A model generated the notes under the pieces. It worked only from the letters and a program-made list of their open reading frames with translations, made no database searches and had not been told where the DNA came from. A program made the translations under genes and the position numbers. This document shows positions 11,577-23,512 of a stretch of 64,000 bases of DNA, in pieces. Origin of the DNA: Isoetes taiwanensis (taxonomy: Eukaryota > Streptophyta > Lycopodiopsida > Isoetales > Isoetaceae); assembly GCA_021234155.1 (NCBI GenBank), contig JAJEKV010000185.1:370001-434000 (forward strand), in the 5' to 3' direction. The stretch's first letter is position 1. Every line of letters begins with the position of its first letter.

Positions 11577-12219
11577 TTTTTGCGAGTTGGGTACCAACAT
11601 ACACAGGTTAGTAGCTTCTTCTTACATTGCCAATGTTCTGTTTGCAGTTCCTTTTTTCCCATTAAGCTACCCAGCAATGGGATTTGTAGATGTCCAAATT
11701 AGTTTATGCATCTCCAAGGGGATGCAGATACTGTTTTCTGTAATTCGATTGGTAAAGAAAGAACAAGTATTGGAATGTGTCATTGTATATTAGAAAGCAA
11801 TGTGTTCTTGCATTTCACTAGACACAAATCAGCAACTTAGAGCGGTGCATCCATGCTCAACTTTTATATGTGTTTTAACTCACTTGATGCTGCGTTGGCA
11901 TAAGTATGGAAGATTGAAGTTCTTTCTGCTATTTGTGGCATATCCATGGAGTACTTTATGACCATAACTTGCTCTGTCAGGGTTTGGCAAAATAACAGAT
12001 CCTAAAAATCAGTCCTTTTTATATTGCATCCTTCCTGTAACTTAAGAAAATTGATCTTAGTTGAAAAGGTCAGATGATGTTTGTCTATCACGTCATCACC
12101 TTTAGAAAATATATCTAATTACTTGCAGCAAGAAGAAGCAGGTGGTGGTGGTAAATTGGGATGGCATTCTTGGCCACCAAGCCACCTGCAACATCCAAGA
12201 AAACGCTGTGTAGGCGCGA
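11577..12219. other. Intergenic region without identified gene
   Basis: AT-rich sequence with only short frames (for example 11551-11793). Nothing recognisable. Confidence 0.4.
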
Positions 12220-12460
12220 GAGAGCAATAGTAGTAATTTCCAATTTCAAGAGAGCAACTTCCTGCATTCCTAGTATAGCATTAACCATGAGGTAAGTAGA
12301 TTGGATTATGGCTGATTATGCATGTCAAAGTAGGCTTCACTTTGTTAGCAACAACTAATGCTTTGATGACCTTATAAAGCACATTAGAAAGAGAAATGAG
12401 CCTGTAAATTCAAGTACTTGGAAGGCTTATCCACTTTAGGAATGAGAGCAATAAAACTTG
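12220..12460 (-). pseudogene. LINE reverse-transcriptase fragment
   Basis: Read on the minus strand, the segment encodes pieces typical of the start of a plant L1-like RT domain: FIALIPKVDKPSKYLN, then in a shifted frame VLYKVIKALVVANKVKPTL and a trace of the following ISHN segment. Frames are broken at least twice and no full domain remains. It is the relic of a non-LTR retrotransposon, probably 5- and 3-prime truncated, older than the LINE insertions at 24-26 kb. Confidence 0.65.
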
Positions 12461-12799
12461 TGTTATCTTTCGTACCTCCGTGGTACTACTTATTGTATCT
12501 CCACGATACCAAACTATTGTATCTCCGTGATAATGATGTAATTTTTGTCAGGCCTATTGTGTTGCAATCACAATTACCACTCTTCAAAAATATACATCTA
12601 ATGCACTCTTGTTCAAGCCTATTGTGCTGCAGACACAATTACTAATCTACCAAGAGGCATATACAATTGTGCACCATGTTCAGGCCTATTACGTTGCAAT
12701 CGTAATTACCAATCTACCATGGTACACACAAGAAATAAAATTCTTATTCTCTATTCCGCATAAAGAAAATTAGCTTACGAACTTTACCTATAAGTCTAT

Positions 12800-14177
12800 C
12801 CCATAGGAAATAATTTGAGATTCCGCATCCAAATTTTAGCGTCCATATCCTTGACAGCTTGTCCGTAAAGTTCCTTCCCTACGCTTATCACTAAGCAAAC
12901 CATGGCCAAAGTCAAATATTTATACCATGGCCAACCGGCCTCTCAGATCACCACGATCTGACTCCGCAATCCCAAGCAGGATGCTTTCATTTATTCCATA
13001 ATGCCTCAAAGGATCATAGAAGTTTCCCCAATAATCCGAACTCGTTCTCAACAAGTCGGTCCCATATGCTTCGAGCATTCTCCACGAAAGCACCGAGCTT
13101 TTCTTTTCTCTGTTACTGATGCTCCAGCTTCACTTGCAGCAGTAGTCGTCAAATCCTCCTTACTTGGACACCCACGCTCTAAGGATTCGCCAATTCACTC
13201 ATATACTTGACCCCAACACACATTTTGACGAAGTTCAACCCAACTGTACTTGCAGCACCAACTTGCAAGATTCTTGGTGTGTCGCAGCCTTAGAGTATAA
13301 TACCACCACTAGTTCCATCTTCTTTGATTCAAATCCAAAGCAAAAATTCAAAGTCTCGGTGATGTTCCCACAGCCTTTAGATTCCATAAGAATCGCAACT
13401 TTCGCTCTGATACCACTTGATACGATTCATGTATATTTGGGAAGTTATAACAATACAGAATCATAGAACCATAATGAAATAATAGAACATTAGACTAAGG
13501 AAATTTTATTCATGGACAAGTGATATGGCAGCACCATTAACCACCCAACCGGATCCACTGGGTTATGGCAAAACACAAGTGCTATGGCAAATACAAAGCT
13601 CTAGCATTAGGCTTATTGGCCTTCCAGACTAATCTAGCTACTCCAAGTAGCCACACATCATAGAAACAATTGCAGATCTGTGATGTCGCTATGGCAGTGA
13701 TCTGTGACCCCTTGTCACTTTTTCGGCCGTTGTCACGTTTTCGGCCATTACTCTCAATTCGGAAACTAGACTTCGAGCCGGTTCCAAAGAGGTAAAGATC
13801 GCCTCAATCGGAGCTCTGGTTGCGGAGATATGTCCAACTGAAGTTTTGGTTCTATTTATAGATCTCTCTGCGACTTTAGCCTTTTTTAGCAGGCAGTTGC
13901 CTTTTTTTCTCAAAATATCTCCTTGCCTTTAATTAGATTATATGACTTATCATATGGGACATTATCTATATCTTTTTCTCAACCAATAATCATCCCCATG
14001 ATAGTGCCTCGACCCCTTCCATAAATATCAATGGTTCTTCACACCCACATGCTATGTTATCTTATGCCCCTTCTTTATATACACTTAGGGATACATTAGG
14101 ACTAACATTCACATAATATTTGCCATAATTCCAATAACCCATTCGCCGTGGACCACTCCCCCGTGCTTGCTCCATAT
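12800..14177 (-). mobile_element. LTR-retrotransposon remnant with primer-binding site
   Basis: The plus-strand word GCTCTGATACCA at 13402-13413 is the complement of TGGTATCAGAGC, the common plant primer-binding site for initiator tRNA-Met. It implies a minus-strand element whose 5-prime LTR lies to its right. A candidate LTR runs from about 13418 (TGATACG) to about 14177 (CATATCA), so its ends are short inverted repeats, and it contains a TATTTATAG box. The leader and gag part to the left (12.8-13.4 kb) keep no long frame. The outer boundaries are uncertain. Confidence 0.5.
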
Positions 14178-15445
14178 CAGTAAAGAAAAAAAATGCCGCC
14201 ATCATGAAAAGGGCAAAAATAGATGTGCCATTATACATAAAGGGTAAGATTTAGGAAAACCCTTAAAATTTTGTTACGGCCCATTGTTCACTATGGAAAT
14301 TTTTTAGCAGGGTTGCCTAACCCGAGCTGCCCACTTTCCTGCGATTCTAGCTATGCCACGTGTCGTGCCACATCATCTAAAATCATTTTGAGCCGTCGGA
14401 TTCTCTAATTTCGAATCCTATGGCCAGAGAAATTAGAAAACCCAAGAAATTCTATGCCGTGCCTCTCGCAAAGAAGAGGCCCAACTCGGCTATGGCAGAT
14501 CCGGCTCACCCCCACAACAAAACCCACGCCCACGCCAGCTATGGCGTATGTAGTGTTGACCTCCGACGTCCGAATAGCCCTGCTGGATGAACTCCGAGAA
14601 GAAAGTTACATCGCTCTTCCTCTTCTTTTCTTTCCTTTCCCCAACCTCCTTCCCTGTTCCCTCCGTTGTGAGTTCCCTCCCGTTGTCAGTGAGCATGCGG
14701 CCTAAATATTTTCCCATGCCAGATATCTCCAACTCCAACAGAAGGTGACAGATATCTCTAGCGGACGGATGGGTTTCAGGCATAAGAGGTACGGGGCAAA
14801 GTTCAATCAGAAGAGAAAATATATGTTCATCGATCTGTTCTTGTTCGTTATTTATTTTGTAACCTACTAACCGCGTGGTTCTCAATTAAAACTTGTGAAG
14901 AATACCTAGAAGAAAAGCATTGTTCTTGCTCAGGCCTCCCTTCAAGCACTGGTCGCAGAGAACATGGCCAAACACAGTGACGGAAAGAGGCTCTTTAGCA
15001 AGTCATTTAAAGGGTTTTTGATGGTGAAAAGATCTGGAAGCTACTGAAAACACGAAAATGGTGGACAATGTGGCCATTTCTTTTGGCTTTGCGTATGCTG
15101 GCCTTTCTTCGTTTACCTATACCATCATCTTGTCAGGTATCAACCTTGCAACTCTGAGTTCTAGAGAAAATGGTCCTGAAAAGAATAAGAAGTCTGGTTT
15201 GGTCCAATACATGATTACCTGACTGCGAAACCTGAATAGAGACTCATTTTAGATGACCTTGATTAGTGGGAGCATCTTCTTTAGTATCCTGTAGTGATGA
15301 AGCTTTCTTGCTTTTTACAAAAATGATCTTTTGTAACTTTGGTTTCAGATTTGATATTAAGATTCGACTCTCTATCAAAACTCACCATGGAGATGTTGAA
15401 AATTTTGCCTCTTTGCCTCTTGCCTCCGTCGGATTCGTTTCTTAG
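14178..15445. other. Region upstream of the THADA-like exons
   Basis: No exon of the N-terminal part of THADA could be recognised. A 56-codon plus frame at 15058-15228 (starting MVDNVAISFGFAYAG) is open but of unknown identity. Other frames (14454-14705, 14490-14885) are antisense or low-value. Confidence 0.35.
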
Positions 15446-17418
15446 CTCTGCAAATTATGGTTGTGCCTGAGAAATGCCTTCAGCAACTCATGGTGCATAC
15501 CGATGCCAAAGGTCAAACAGTGGATGATTTAATAAGGCGGAGTGCAGGCATACATGCTGCCTTTCTTGCGTTATTTCTTGCTGAACCAGATGGTACACCT
15601 AAGAAGCTACTGCCACGGGCTTTAAAGTGGTTGATCTATGTATCCAGGAGGCATCTTTCTAGTATTTACCTTGAAACTGATGACCATATTGAAGACTTTA
15701 CAACTTCCCAGCAGGCAATAATCCCACTTAGGAAAGGGTTTAGCTCCCGTGACGATTCATGCAACGCGCTTAAAACCCGTGATGAAGGAGTGATCCCTGT
15801 TTTCATGCTTTTAATGTCATGAGAGTAGCTTTCCACGACACAAATCTCGCAACAGATACATCAGTTTGTGCAGATGCAATTATTTCCACCATCAAGGCAT
15901 TCTCTTCACGCCATTGGGAGATAAGGAACAGTGCGACCCTTGCCTTCACAGCGCTTGTGCATCGTACAATTGGATTTCTGAACATTGATTCATCACAATC
16001 AGCAAGGCGTGCAATCACAGGCTTTGAGTTCTTTCACAGGTTTTTGCTTTTAGCGATCCGTTATTTATAACATTTTGTGTGTAAACCGTTCATTCCATGT
16101 TCAGGTATCTAGCATTACACTCTTTTCTTCTGCAAGAATTGAGTTGTGCAACACTTGTGCTTGAGCATAATTTGCAGCTTCAGGGAGGCAACAATGCGGC
16201 ATTATCAAATATTAGGTTGCATCCAAGCTTAGCTCCTGAGCTCATCATATTGTCTCGGCTGAAGCCTTCAACTATCAACACGGGAATAGACGATTGGCTT
16301 AGTCCTTCGCCATTTATACCATATGTGATGAGATGCGCAACTCAATGCAATCTGAAAGTTCGGGTTCTTGCATCAAATCCATTAGCACCACTTGTGCCAT
16401 TTGAGAGTCTTCTTGATATAATGCTTCAGTTGGTCAAGAGCATGCCTTATGTGCATTTAGGCAGTGTTGGTCGAGATGGAGACACAATCAACTGGAAGCA
16501 AGCATTGTCATTTAATGCTATTCATGGCATGCTGCTTCAAATAAGCTCCCTCTTGAAGTCAAATTGTTCCGCTATTCCAGATGTGAAAAAGCGCAAGAAG
16601 ATATTTTTGGAAGTATATGAACACGTGCTTATTCGTTCTTGGCTTGGTCCTCCAAGGTTATGCCCTTGCCCACAAGTAATTACAGAGTTTCTTAATGTGG
16701 TGGAGGGCGGGCTGCAACTAATTCAGAGCTGTCCCAAACTATTAAAGCATCGTATGCTTCTGATTGGTAAGCTCCAGAGGCTTCTTTTGGAGACATGTCA
16801 AAAATGTTTAGACCATGATCAATACAATCCTTGGAATGCTAACATTATAAGATTACAGTATACAGCAGCTGAATTGTACTTTTCTAATCCTTTTGAAGGA
16901 CAAGGGAAGGCAGCACAGGGATTGTCAAGAGAAGAAAATGGATCTCTTGAAAGCTTTTGTGAGGGCGCACACTTTAACTCTGTTTTGAAGAAAGCATTAT
17001 CCGATGATATGTATGAGGTACGTCTTGCTACATTGAAGGTCTTGAGAAAGACCCCAGGCCAAACCATAGAAAGCTATAAGAAGCTGCAGTTGGAAGTACC
17101 CAATGCAACTCATTTAAATGGCGACTTTTTTTTTACCTACAATTTTTATTGAACGTTTGAAAGTTGAACTACACCCACATTGCATGCAGCTGATCTTACA
17201 AGTTCTTTTCCATTGGACATGTATAACTAAAGAATGTTCACTTCCGGTTGAAAACGTTCCTAGGACTTTCAGCCCTGCTCACATACATAGTTCTCATAGT
17301 GATTGGAATTCTAGTATAGCTATCTGGAAGACACTAACAAAAGTTTATGAAACTACAAAACTAGCAAAATGTAAGGAATATGCAATTCGATGCCTTGGCC
17401 TATGGCTAAATAAGATTG
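15446..17418 (+). pseudogene. THADA-like (DUF2428) gene fragment with frameshifts
   Basis: THADA proteins (yeast homologue Trm732) are large helical-repeat proteins that act with a tRNA 2-prime-O-methyltransferase at position 32. The visible exons, 15446-16039 and 16105-17418 with good splice borders, cover the conserved central part: GQTVDDLIRRSAGIHAAFLAL, then HDTNLATDTS, HWEIRNSATLAFTALV, IGFLN and CNLKVRVLAS. Two single-base shifts break the frame: near 15803 (between EGVIP and the HDTN block) and in a run of T at about 17122-17132, after which the frame 17118-17418 continues the helical repeat. Only about 650 of the roughly 2,000 residues expected are seen. Neither the N-terminal nor the C-terminal part was recognised in the flanks. 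It is a truncated pseudogene, or a gene with very long introns and consensus errors. Confidence 0.75.
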
Positions 17419-18578
17419 GTAAATGCTTTCAACAATTTATCAATTTAGGCACTTTACCCAAGGGGGCGTCACCTTGTGGAACGTGTCAAAACCACGTGCA
17501 TCAATGGGAGGGGGCGATTTTTTACCCTTTTCCGTATGTATACTAGGGGTCATAGGGGTTTTGGGATGTTCTTCTAGTTGTAAAACCATATGGAAAGGGG
17601 TCAAATATGCCTATCAGAAACACGTATACTAGGGGTTTTTCGGCTACCCTATGCACGCATGTGGCATATCCCTTATAAAAAATTATGTGAAATATTAAAA
17701 CATATTTTAGTTATGGTTTTACAAATGGTCATCCTAGTTCAAATAGTTGCTTGTAGTGTACTGTTTGTATGACATGATTGTAAAGTTAAATGGCAACCAT
17801 ATCACTTGTTCTAGTGGGTCCAACATTCAAGTGCACCACAGTTGCTGTTTTAGGTGCATCTGTTAAACCTGTTTCATATAGAAGGTTTTTGTTTCGTTAA
17901 TATGACATGATTATATGGCTGCAACAAATTGCTTACCTCAGATAGTGATGTTGCCTTCAGGGAAAATTTTAAGGGGCCTATAATTTTGTACAAGTATAAT
18001 GAATTGGCAATTCCTTGTAAAATATGCCCCCAAAAGTGTAGCCTGAACTGGCCATTTTTCTTTATTTTTTGTAATGTGGATGCAACCAATTGGCGATTTT
18101 TGAACTAAATATCTAATAATGTGTAGCTCAAATGGCGTTTTTTAGCTATAGATTCTTATTAAATATAGAGCTAGTTGCCCAAACATAAAGAAGTCGCTAC
18201 CCTATATAAATGTGTTAAGTTACATGTTGTATAAATTTGAATTTATACCCCATGTATTTCAATAATGCACAGATTGCTGGTAGGGAGAATCGGAAATCGG
18301 TCATAAAGAGGATTGAAAAGTGCCTTGACATTTGATTTTCCAAAAGAGAGGGATTATTCTTAGTTGGTAGATATATTTAGGAATAAAAATTTCTAATAAT
18401 GTTGGGCCCCCATAAATGACGAATTTATGAGGGGGCCTCTTAATGAGTTAAGATTTGGCGAACTTAAGGCATTACAGGATTTGGCCAAGTGGCTTAAATG
18501 GCCATTCCATAAACATATCTAGTTCTCACTTGGGACTAAATTGGCCCCAAAGTCGATACCACTCCAATTAGCAAACAT
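17419..18578. other. Intron or intergenic DNA after the THADA fragment
   Basis: Begins with a good donor (GGTAAATG) but no downstream THADA exon was found. AT-rich; contains an imperfect hairpin at 18402-18437 built from GGCCCCCATAAAT and ATTTATGAGGGGGCC. No gene. Confidence 0.4.
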
Positions 18579-18779
18579 CTAATTGGCCATTCTAATGTCG
18601 TAATAGGCAATAAAGTGCCACAAAATGGAGAATCTGCAGGTACTCCGTAGGTAAGGCATCTTACTCAAGCCGGCCGTCGCATTTTGCCTGAACCTGTAAT
18701 TTGTGGCCAAATGGCCCGCCGGGGCCACTAAAATTTTCGATGGTTGCCTTTCATGATTGCAATTTCCTGAACCGGCTAG

Positions 18780-18902
18780 CCTAATGTGTATCTTATCCAC
18801 GTTACAAGTGCTGTGGACTCCTACCACAACATTGATAACATTTCTGACTTGTATCTTACCAATGTTACCAGTATTGTAGACTCCGACCACAACATTGGTA
18901 TT
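18780..18902. repeat. Diverged tandem repeat, also present at 29096-29185
   Basis: Two adjacent units of roughly 60 bases share TGTATCTTA-CC-A-GTTAC, GTGGACTC and ACCACAACATTG. A single unit in the opposite orientation occurs at about 29096-29185 (ATCAATGTTGTGGTAGGAG). It is probably a small dispersed repeat. The minus frame 18579-18911 is a by-product. Confidence 0.65.
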
Positions 18903-18927
18903 TCCGTCCATTTCCCCAAAAGTGTCC

Positions 18928-19012
18928 CAGTATTAGTGAGATCAAGTATTGGATAACTAAGGCTCAAATAATAGTGAGGTCAAGTATTAGATAACTAAGG
19001 TTCGAAAAATTC
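18928..19012. repeat. About 43-bp tandem duplication
   Basis: TAGTGAGATCAAGTATTGG followed by ATAACTAAGG is repeated with small changes (TAGTGAGGTCAAGTATTAG, ATAACTAAGG). Confidence 0.7.
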
Positions 19013-19111
19013 TAGTCCTTATGTTTGATCTTAAAACCTTTCAAACTCTTTGTAAGGATGATCAGAATTTTAATCTTTTGCTTTCTCCCCATTATTACGC
19101 CTACTCTCCTC

Positions 19112-19188
19112 ATCAAAATGTTAATCTTTTGCCTATTGGTCTCCGTGGACGTTAAAAAAACTATTCTATTCTATTCTATTCTATTCCC
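19112..19188 (+). mobile_element. Short retroposon 3-prime end with (CTATT)n tail, copy 1
   Basis: GGTCTCCGTGGACGTTAAAA is followed by a pentanucleotide run (CTATT)n. The flanks CCCCATTATTACGCCTACT (about 19087) and CCCCATTATTATGCCTACTT (about 19187) look like a target-site duplication of about 25 bases. The same end motif with different tails occurs at 34357-34446 and 35530-35600. Confidence 0.6.
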
Positions 19189-19214
19189 CATTATTATGCC
19201 TACTTCCTCCTCAT

Positions 19215-19335
19215 GCAGGAGCGCAAATTGGATGGGGAGAATCATCGTAGATTGATTCAAGACGCTCTCCCTCTTATTTTTTTTGTTGGATGGGGAGAAT
19301 CATCATAGATTGATTCAAGACTCTCTCCCTCTTAA
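19215..19335. repeat. 58-bp tandem duplication
   Basis: GATGGGGAGAATCATCGTAG followed by ATTGATTCAAGAC and CTCTCCCTCTTA is repeated almost exactly once more immediately downstream, starting near 19288. Confidence 0.8.
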
Positions 19336-21013
19336 TTTTTTTGTTTGGTCTATCACTGCCAATAGCTCCTCTGGTGATATTGCTATTGCTTGACATCACT
19401 CCCTTGATTTTAGTAATGTGCATATGGTTCATGATAAGGTAGGTGGTAAATTTTCTATGGAACCACCAATAATAGTAGAAAAGCCATCACAAATATTTAT
19501 TAAATATCCGACTAATGGAACTAACATTTAGAGTATAATAATTGTATTGTGTTAAGGGGCTCGAATCTACACATATATAACCTATTATGTCCGATAGGGA
19601 CACCCACGTGGCAACAAATTGTACATTGTAACGTTAACGCATGTTTTTTCCGGGTTTTTTTTTCGGTGAGAGAAAAATGAAAAATAGCTGTGCATCGTGC
19701 AGTTTGCTTCGCTGCTCCGGCCATCTATCACAAGTTTGTGGCCGATCTGAATGGCGGCGAAAAACTGTGTGGATTATGTGGTTGTATCGGTTGCTTCGAA
19801 GACAAGAAAAGAAATCAAAATATGTGGGCAGTGCGGCATCGGCATGCTATCCAAAATCTATGAAAGCAGCCATAGCCAAAAGAAATTATTTGATCTCATA
19901 TAGAAAATAGAAACAAAAAGGACAGAAGAAAACTAATGGTAGAAGAAGATAAAAGCAGTAGAGGATTCGAACCCCCAAACCCACAAGCGAGCCTCTCTGT
20001 TCTATAATTTCTGCAAAAATATTCACTCTGCTCTGGAACTACTATGTCTCCATTGATCAAAAGAAAACATTTAACAGAAACTCATATTTTATCAACACAA
20101 GATCTGGTTTCTGGAGGACCCATAACTATATCGAAACCCCTGTTTTGCAATTTTTGCCGGCTATGAATGTATCTGTCCCTGATAAGACCTTTGTTGATTT
20201 GAGGACTTAAGAAATCTCTGCCGACATTAGACCTGTGAAAATTCTGCAGCCATCGCCAATTTGAGAACGGCTCTTCCACGTGGCGGTGTAATGGCAGGTG
20301 CCTCTGCTAGAAGGCTGGCCTGCAGGAACCAAATTGGCAGCTACTGCTGCCTAATATATTCTAGATGTGGCCCCCCTGATTAAAGGATGCTCATGTTTTC
20401 ATTTTCAATAGTTATTAAAACCATTCTGAACTTTGACATGGCCATGCATATTAAGATTCTGCTCTTTTAAGAACATTGGACCTTGGTAGAATATTGTCAG
20501 AGGAGCAGTGCGAACTCAAGAGCTTTCCATTCTTTTCATATCTGTGAAGATTAAGTGGTTGTATGGCAGGCATTTCTATAGTTAAATTCGACTATGGGTT
20601 GTTTCACTGTACGAAGTTCCCTTACATGTTTTATGTATTAAATGTTGCACGCATTCAACACCTTCTCGACGACAGTTTCGAATGAACATCAAGTTTGACG
20701 AATGGACAACAAGTTGGACGTTCATATCATTTTCAACGAGCACAAATTCGATAAAGAGAAATCTTGGCCGCCGCGATAAATTTCTTGTATGGTCAATGAT
20801 AGTTACATTGTCGCATGATGGGTTGCTCTCCTAAGGGTGGGTTCAAGAAGCATTGCTAAAAGTAACCACTTAAACACGTTTTGTATGGAAATAGAAACCA
20901 TACTAGTAGCTTGTTATTTAGTGCAGTTACACGTCAATTCACTTCAAGAAGCCCAGTTAACCCATCAATTCACTTCAAAAACGCCAAGACCAAAATAGTA
21001 AGAAACTTGGAAA
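19336..21013. other. Intergenic region left of the TIR element
   Basis: AT-rich with short frames only. A T-arm-like GGGTTCGAATCC (minus strand, near 19970) lacks the rest of a tRNA. The repeated phrase ATCAATTCACTTCAA or GTCAATTCACTTCAA occurs near 20933 and 20961. No gene is supported. Confidence 0.4.
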
Positions 21014-21044
21014 AACCATCATTCATTTAAATTGGATTTATGTC
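21014..21044 (+). repeat. Left terminal inverted repeat
   Basis: 31-bp terminus, exact inverse of 24195-24225. Confidence 0.85.
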
Positions 21045-21269
21045 TGTTCCAAAAGCACGCCACTTTTGCATACCCTTTTTTCAATATAGTGTTGTGTTGT
21101 GTGACATGCTGTTTTGCATTGTTGCAAATTTTTGCATTATAGTAGTGGGGTTTAACATTTTCTTGTTTTAGTGAGAAGAATGTGGTGTTTCATTAGCATT
21201 TGTAGATAACAACACATCAATATACACAGAACACTTTTTACATTGTATTCACTTGATATGAAGATTACA

Positions 21270-22960
21270 TCATGGAGGGATTAGTCCTTTCTTTGTCAAA
21301 TAACTCTCAAGATAGGGATCCATCTCCTTAGTCCGATCTAGTTCTGGATGCGTTTTGACAACATCTGATACTGTTTTACCAACAGCCAAACTCCCTTCTA
21401 TGAAAGCTACCACAGGGTTTTGATTCCTAACCTCAGTGATTGAATCTGAGCTTGCATGATCATCCTGGCTGGTATCAGGAACTACCGTAGTCGTACCCCC
21501 AAGCTGGACATTACCAGTTGCAATATTATCAAGCATGGATTCCATATTTTTCTCCATGATCTCGCGTTCCCGCGCGCTAGCATTGCGGCCTTCTCCTCGG
21601 GGGTTGCATTGCTTTTTGAACATTCTGGAGTTGCACTTGGAGGCTTTTGTGAACTAGTCGTCTGCTTCTGCCCTTTGTAAGGTACCAAAGCCAACGGGTT
21701 TTTATCTTTGACAGGACCCCAATCAGCCGTGGCTAGTACCTTTTTCAAAAACCACTTCAAGGAAATCCCTGGACTAGTCATCGTTGATGAAACTTAAACA
21801 TCTTCTTGATGTCTTCAGGGCTTCTCTACCAATATACCCTCCAACATGTAATTCACAGCAAGTGGTATCAAGTGGTGCAAATGCCTCAACAAGATAGCGT
21901 GCCAGATTGATTGCAAACCCATGTTTATTCAAGGGCCCCTTTTCTTTTGTCAGCAATTCCAGAGTGATGTCTTTCCGATAGAGGTTAGGAACATCAAATT
22001 CCTCGCTTTCATTCGCTTCATCCTCATCGTCTGCTTTGTATAAGACATTTCTCAAGTTGGGTTCATCCAAAAGAAAACGCTGCCATGCACCTTTATCTGA
22101 TGCCCCATTGCTCGTAGCTACCTCATAGTCGTCATCTGGCACAAGGGATATCATTATGAAGATTATACAAGCGCTTTTAAACTGTATCCTCAAATCAGTA
22201 TCCTTTGTCTCAAAGAGAAGAGAACCTTCCCTAACGACCTTTAGACATTCCAAGTCGTATGAAGCCACCAAAGCATGCATATGAGGCTCTCCTGGGAGGC
22301 ATATGATGACAATAGTAAACAGCTTCTCAGTTGTTAAGCCTATGCAGCTAGTAAAAAAACTGCTGTACTCTTTTTGAGTCATCCGCTTCTCTCCTTTTAC
22401 AGTCCTGCTATCCAATACAAACAGAGAAATATTATGAGGGCCTATTGTTGTATCGGGTAGGAGACCTTTATAGCCAGTAGAGACCAGGTATTGGAGTGCA
22501 GGTAAGTCACCACCGGCATCTTTCCGGACGGCAACCTTTCTTCTCAGCTCATCCATCACCTTATCTGATAGTTTTGTGGTGTGCTGTTGGTTCTTTGATT
22601 TCCTGTTTTGCAGAAATTCCTTTGACCAAAAGACGTATTTCTTGATGTCATCAGCAGACACGCCATACTTGTCTAGCAGGCCGAGTTCAGACAATGTTAC
22701 ATCACCAGATAGCTTCTGAAGTTCTTCACCAATTGCTACCATCATAACTCCATGTTCTTTATATGAGTGCTCTGGAAGATGCTTCAGACGTCTCGGCTGC
22801 TTCCTCCATCATAACTCCATGGTCTTTATATGAGTGTTCTTTTTTCCTGTCTTTTTTGCCCTTGGTTTCTTATCTTGGATGATAGTCTGAGCCAAGGTCT
22901 TTTCCAATGCCTTAAACTCCTCAGACTTCGTTCTTCCCTGTTTTGTTTGCAGCGGTCTTC
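21270..22960 (-). pseudogene. Unknown TIR-element protein with a methylase-like C-terminal motif
   Basis: Three minus-strand frames appear to form one gene. The main frame is 21774-22745 (323 residues from MMVAIGEELQKL); upstream, a basic segment (KTLAQTIIQDKKPRAKK) lies near 22850-22940. The 3-prime part shifts frame near 21780 (SLKWFLKKVLATADWGPVKD) and again near 21565 (IMEKNMESMLDNI), ending at 21270 with YLTKKGLIPP. Near the end of the main frame, KHGFAINLARYLVEAF then DTTCCELHVGGYIGREALKT resembles the substrate-handling segment plus SAM motif I (D-x-F-x-G-x-G-T-T) of N4/N6 DNA methylases, but the Gly-rich loop is altered and no (D/N)PP(Y/W) motif is seen. It may be a non-catalytic relative. 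A short tandem duplication (CATATAAAG-CATGGAGTTATGATG) surrounds the apparent start. Family otherwise unknown to me. Confidence 0.5.
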
Positions 22961-23110
22961 CATATTCTATCCATTGCTGGCGGGCATGACGGAGTTATTC
23001 CACGTAAGGGCTGCACGAATAAGGAAATCATATCAGCCAATATGAGCAGGGCATACAAAAATGAACCACTTTTTAAAACAAGCAAACAGGATAATCAGAA
23101 AACGACAAAG

Positions 23111-23308
23111 CCAGGCGTGCCAATTCGCGCCTGGCGTGTATTTATGCTGATCATTCGCGGATGAATACACGCCAGGCGCGAATTGGCAATGTACTGCCTG
23201 ATCAAAATGCTTCTGGCGTGTATTCATGCAGCCAATTCAATGTACTGCCTGATCAAAACGCTTCTGGTGTGTATTCAGCTTGCAATTCGCGCGAATTGGC
23301 ACGCCTGG
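23111..23308. repeat. Nested inverted repeats between the divergent genes
   Basis: Outer arms: 23111-23130 (CCAGGCGTGCCAATTCGCGC) and its exact inverse 23289-23308. Inner arms: 23119-23142 and its exact inverse 23164-23187 (24 bp, loop 21). The rest holds further copies of CTGATCAAAA and GGCGTGTATTCATGC-like words. GC content is far above the surroundings. The structure sits upstream of both genes of the element, so it could be a shared regulatory or mobilisation region. Confidence 0.85.
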
Positions 23309-23402
23309 ACACACGCTAGACCTAGTCTACTACTGTTATTCCTACTTGATATATCTAACTAAATGCCACCTAATATACCGACCGACTCGGCTTATGGAAA
23401 TC

Positions 23403-23410
23403 TATATAAG
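23403..23410 (+). promoter_or_regulatory. TATA box of the two-exon gene
   Basis: TATATAAG lies 103 bases before the ATG at 23513, in a suitable place for a plant core promoter. The predicted 5-prime UTR contains repeated CTCAAGAACTCCGAGG-like words. Confidence 0.55.
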
Positions 23411-23512
23411 TTTTTGAATGTCATTTCTTGCTTTTTGATTATCGACTTGCTCAGAGACGCTCAAGAACTCCGAGGCACTCAAGAACTCAAGAACTCCGAG
23501 GCGCTCAAGAAG

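Noticed and set aside
19955-20015. tRNA-like T arm (GGGTTCGAATCC on the minus strand)
   Set aside because: Only the T-arm box and a 4-bp end pairing are present; there is no D arm, no anticodon stem and the total length is about 60 bases.
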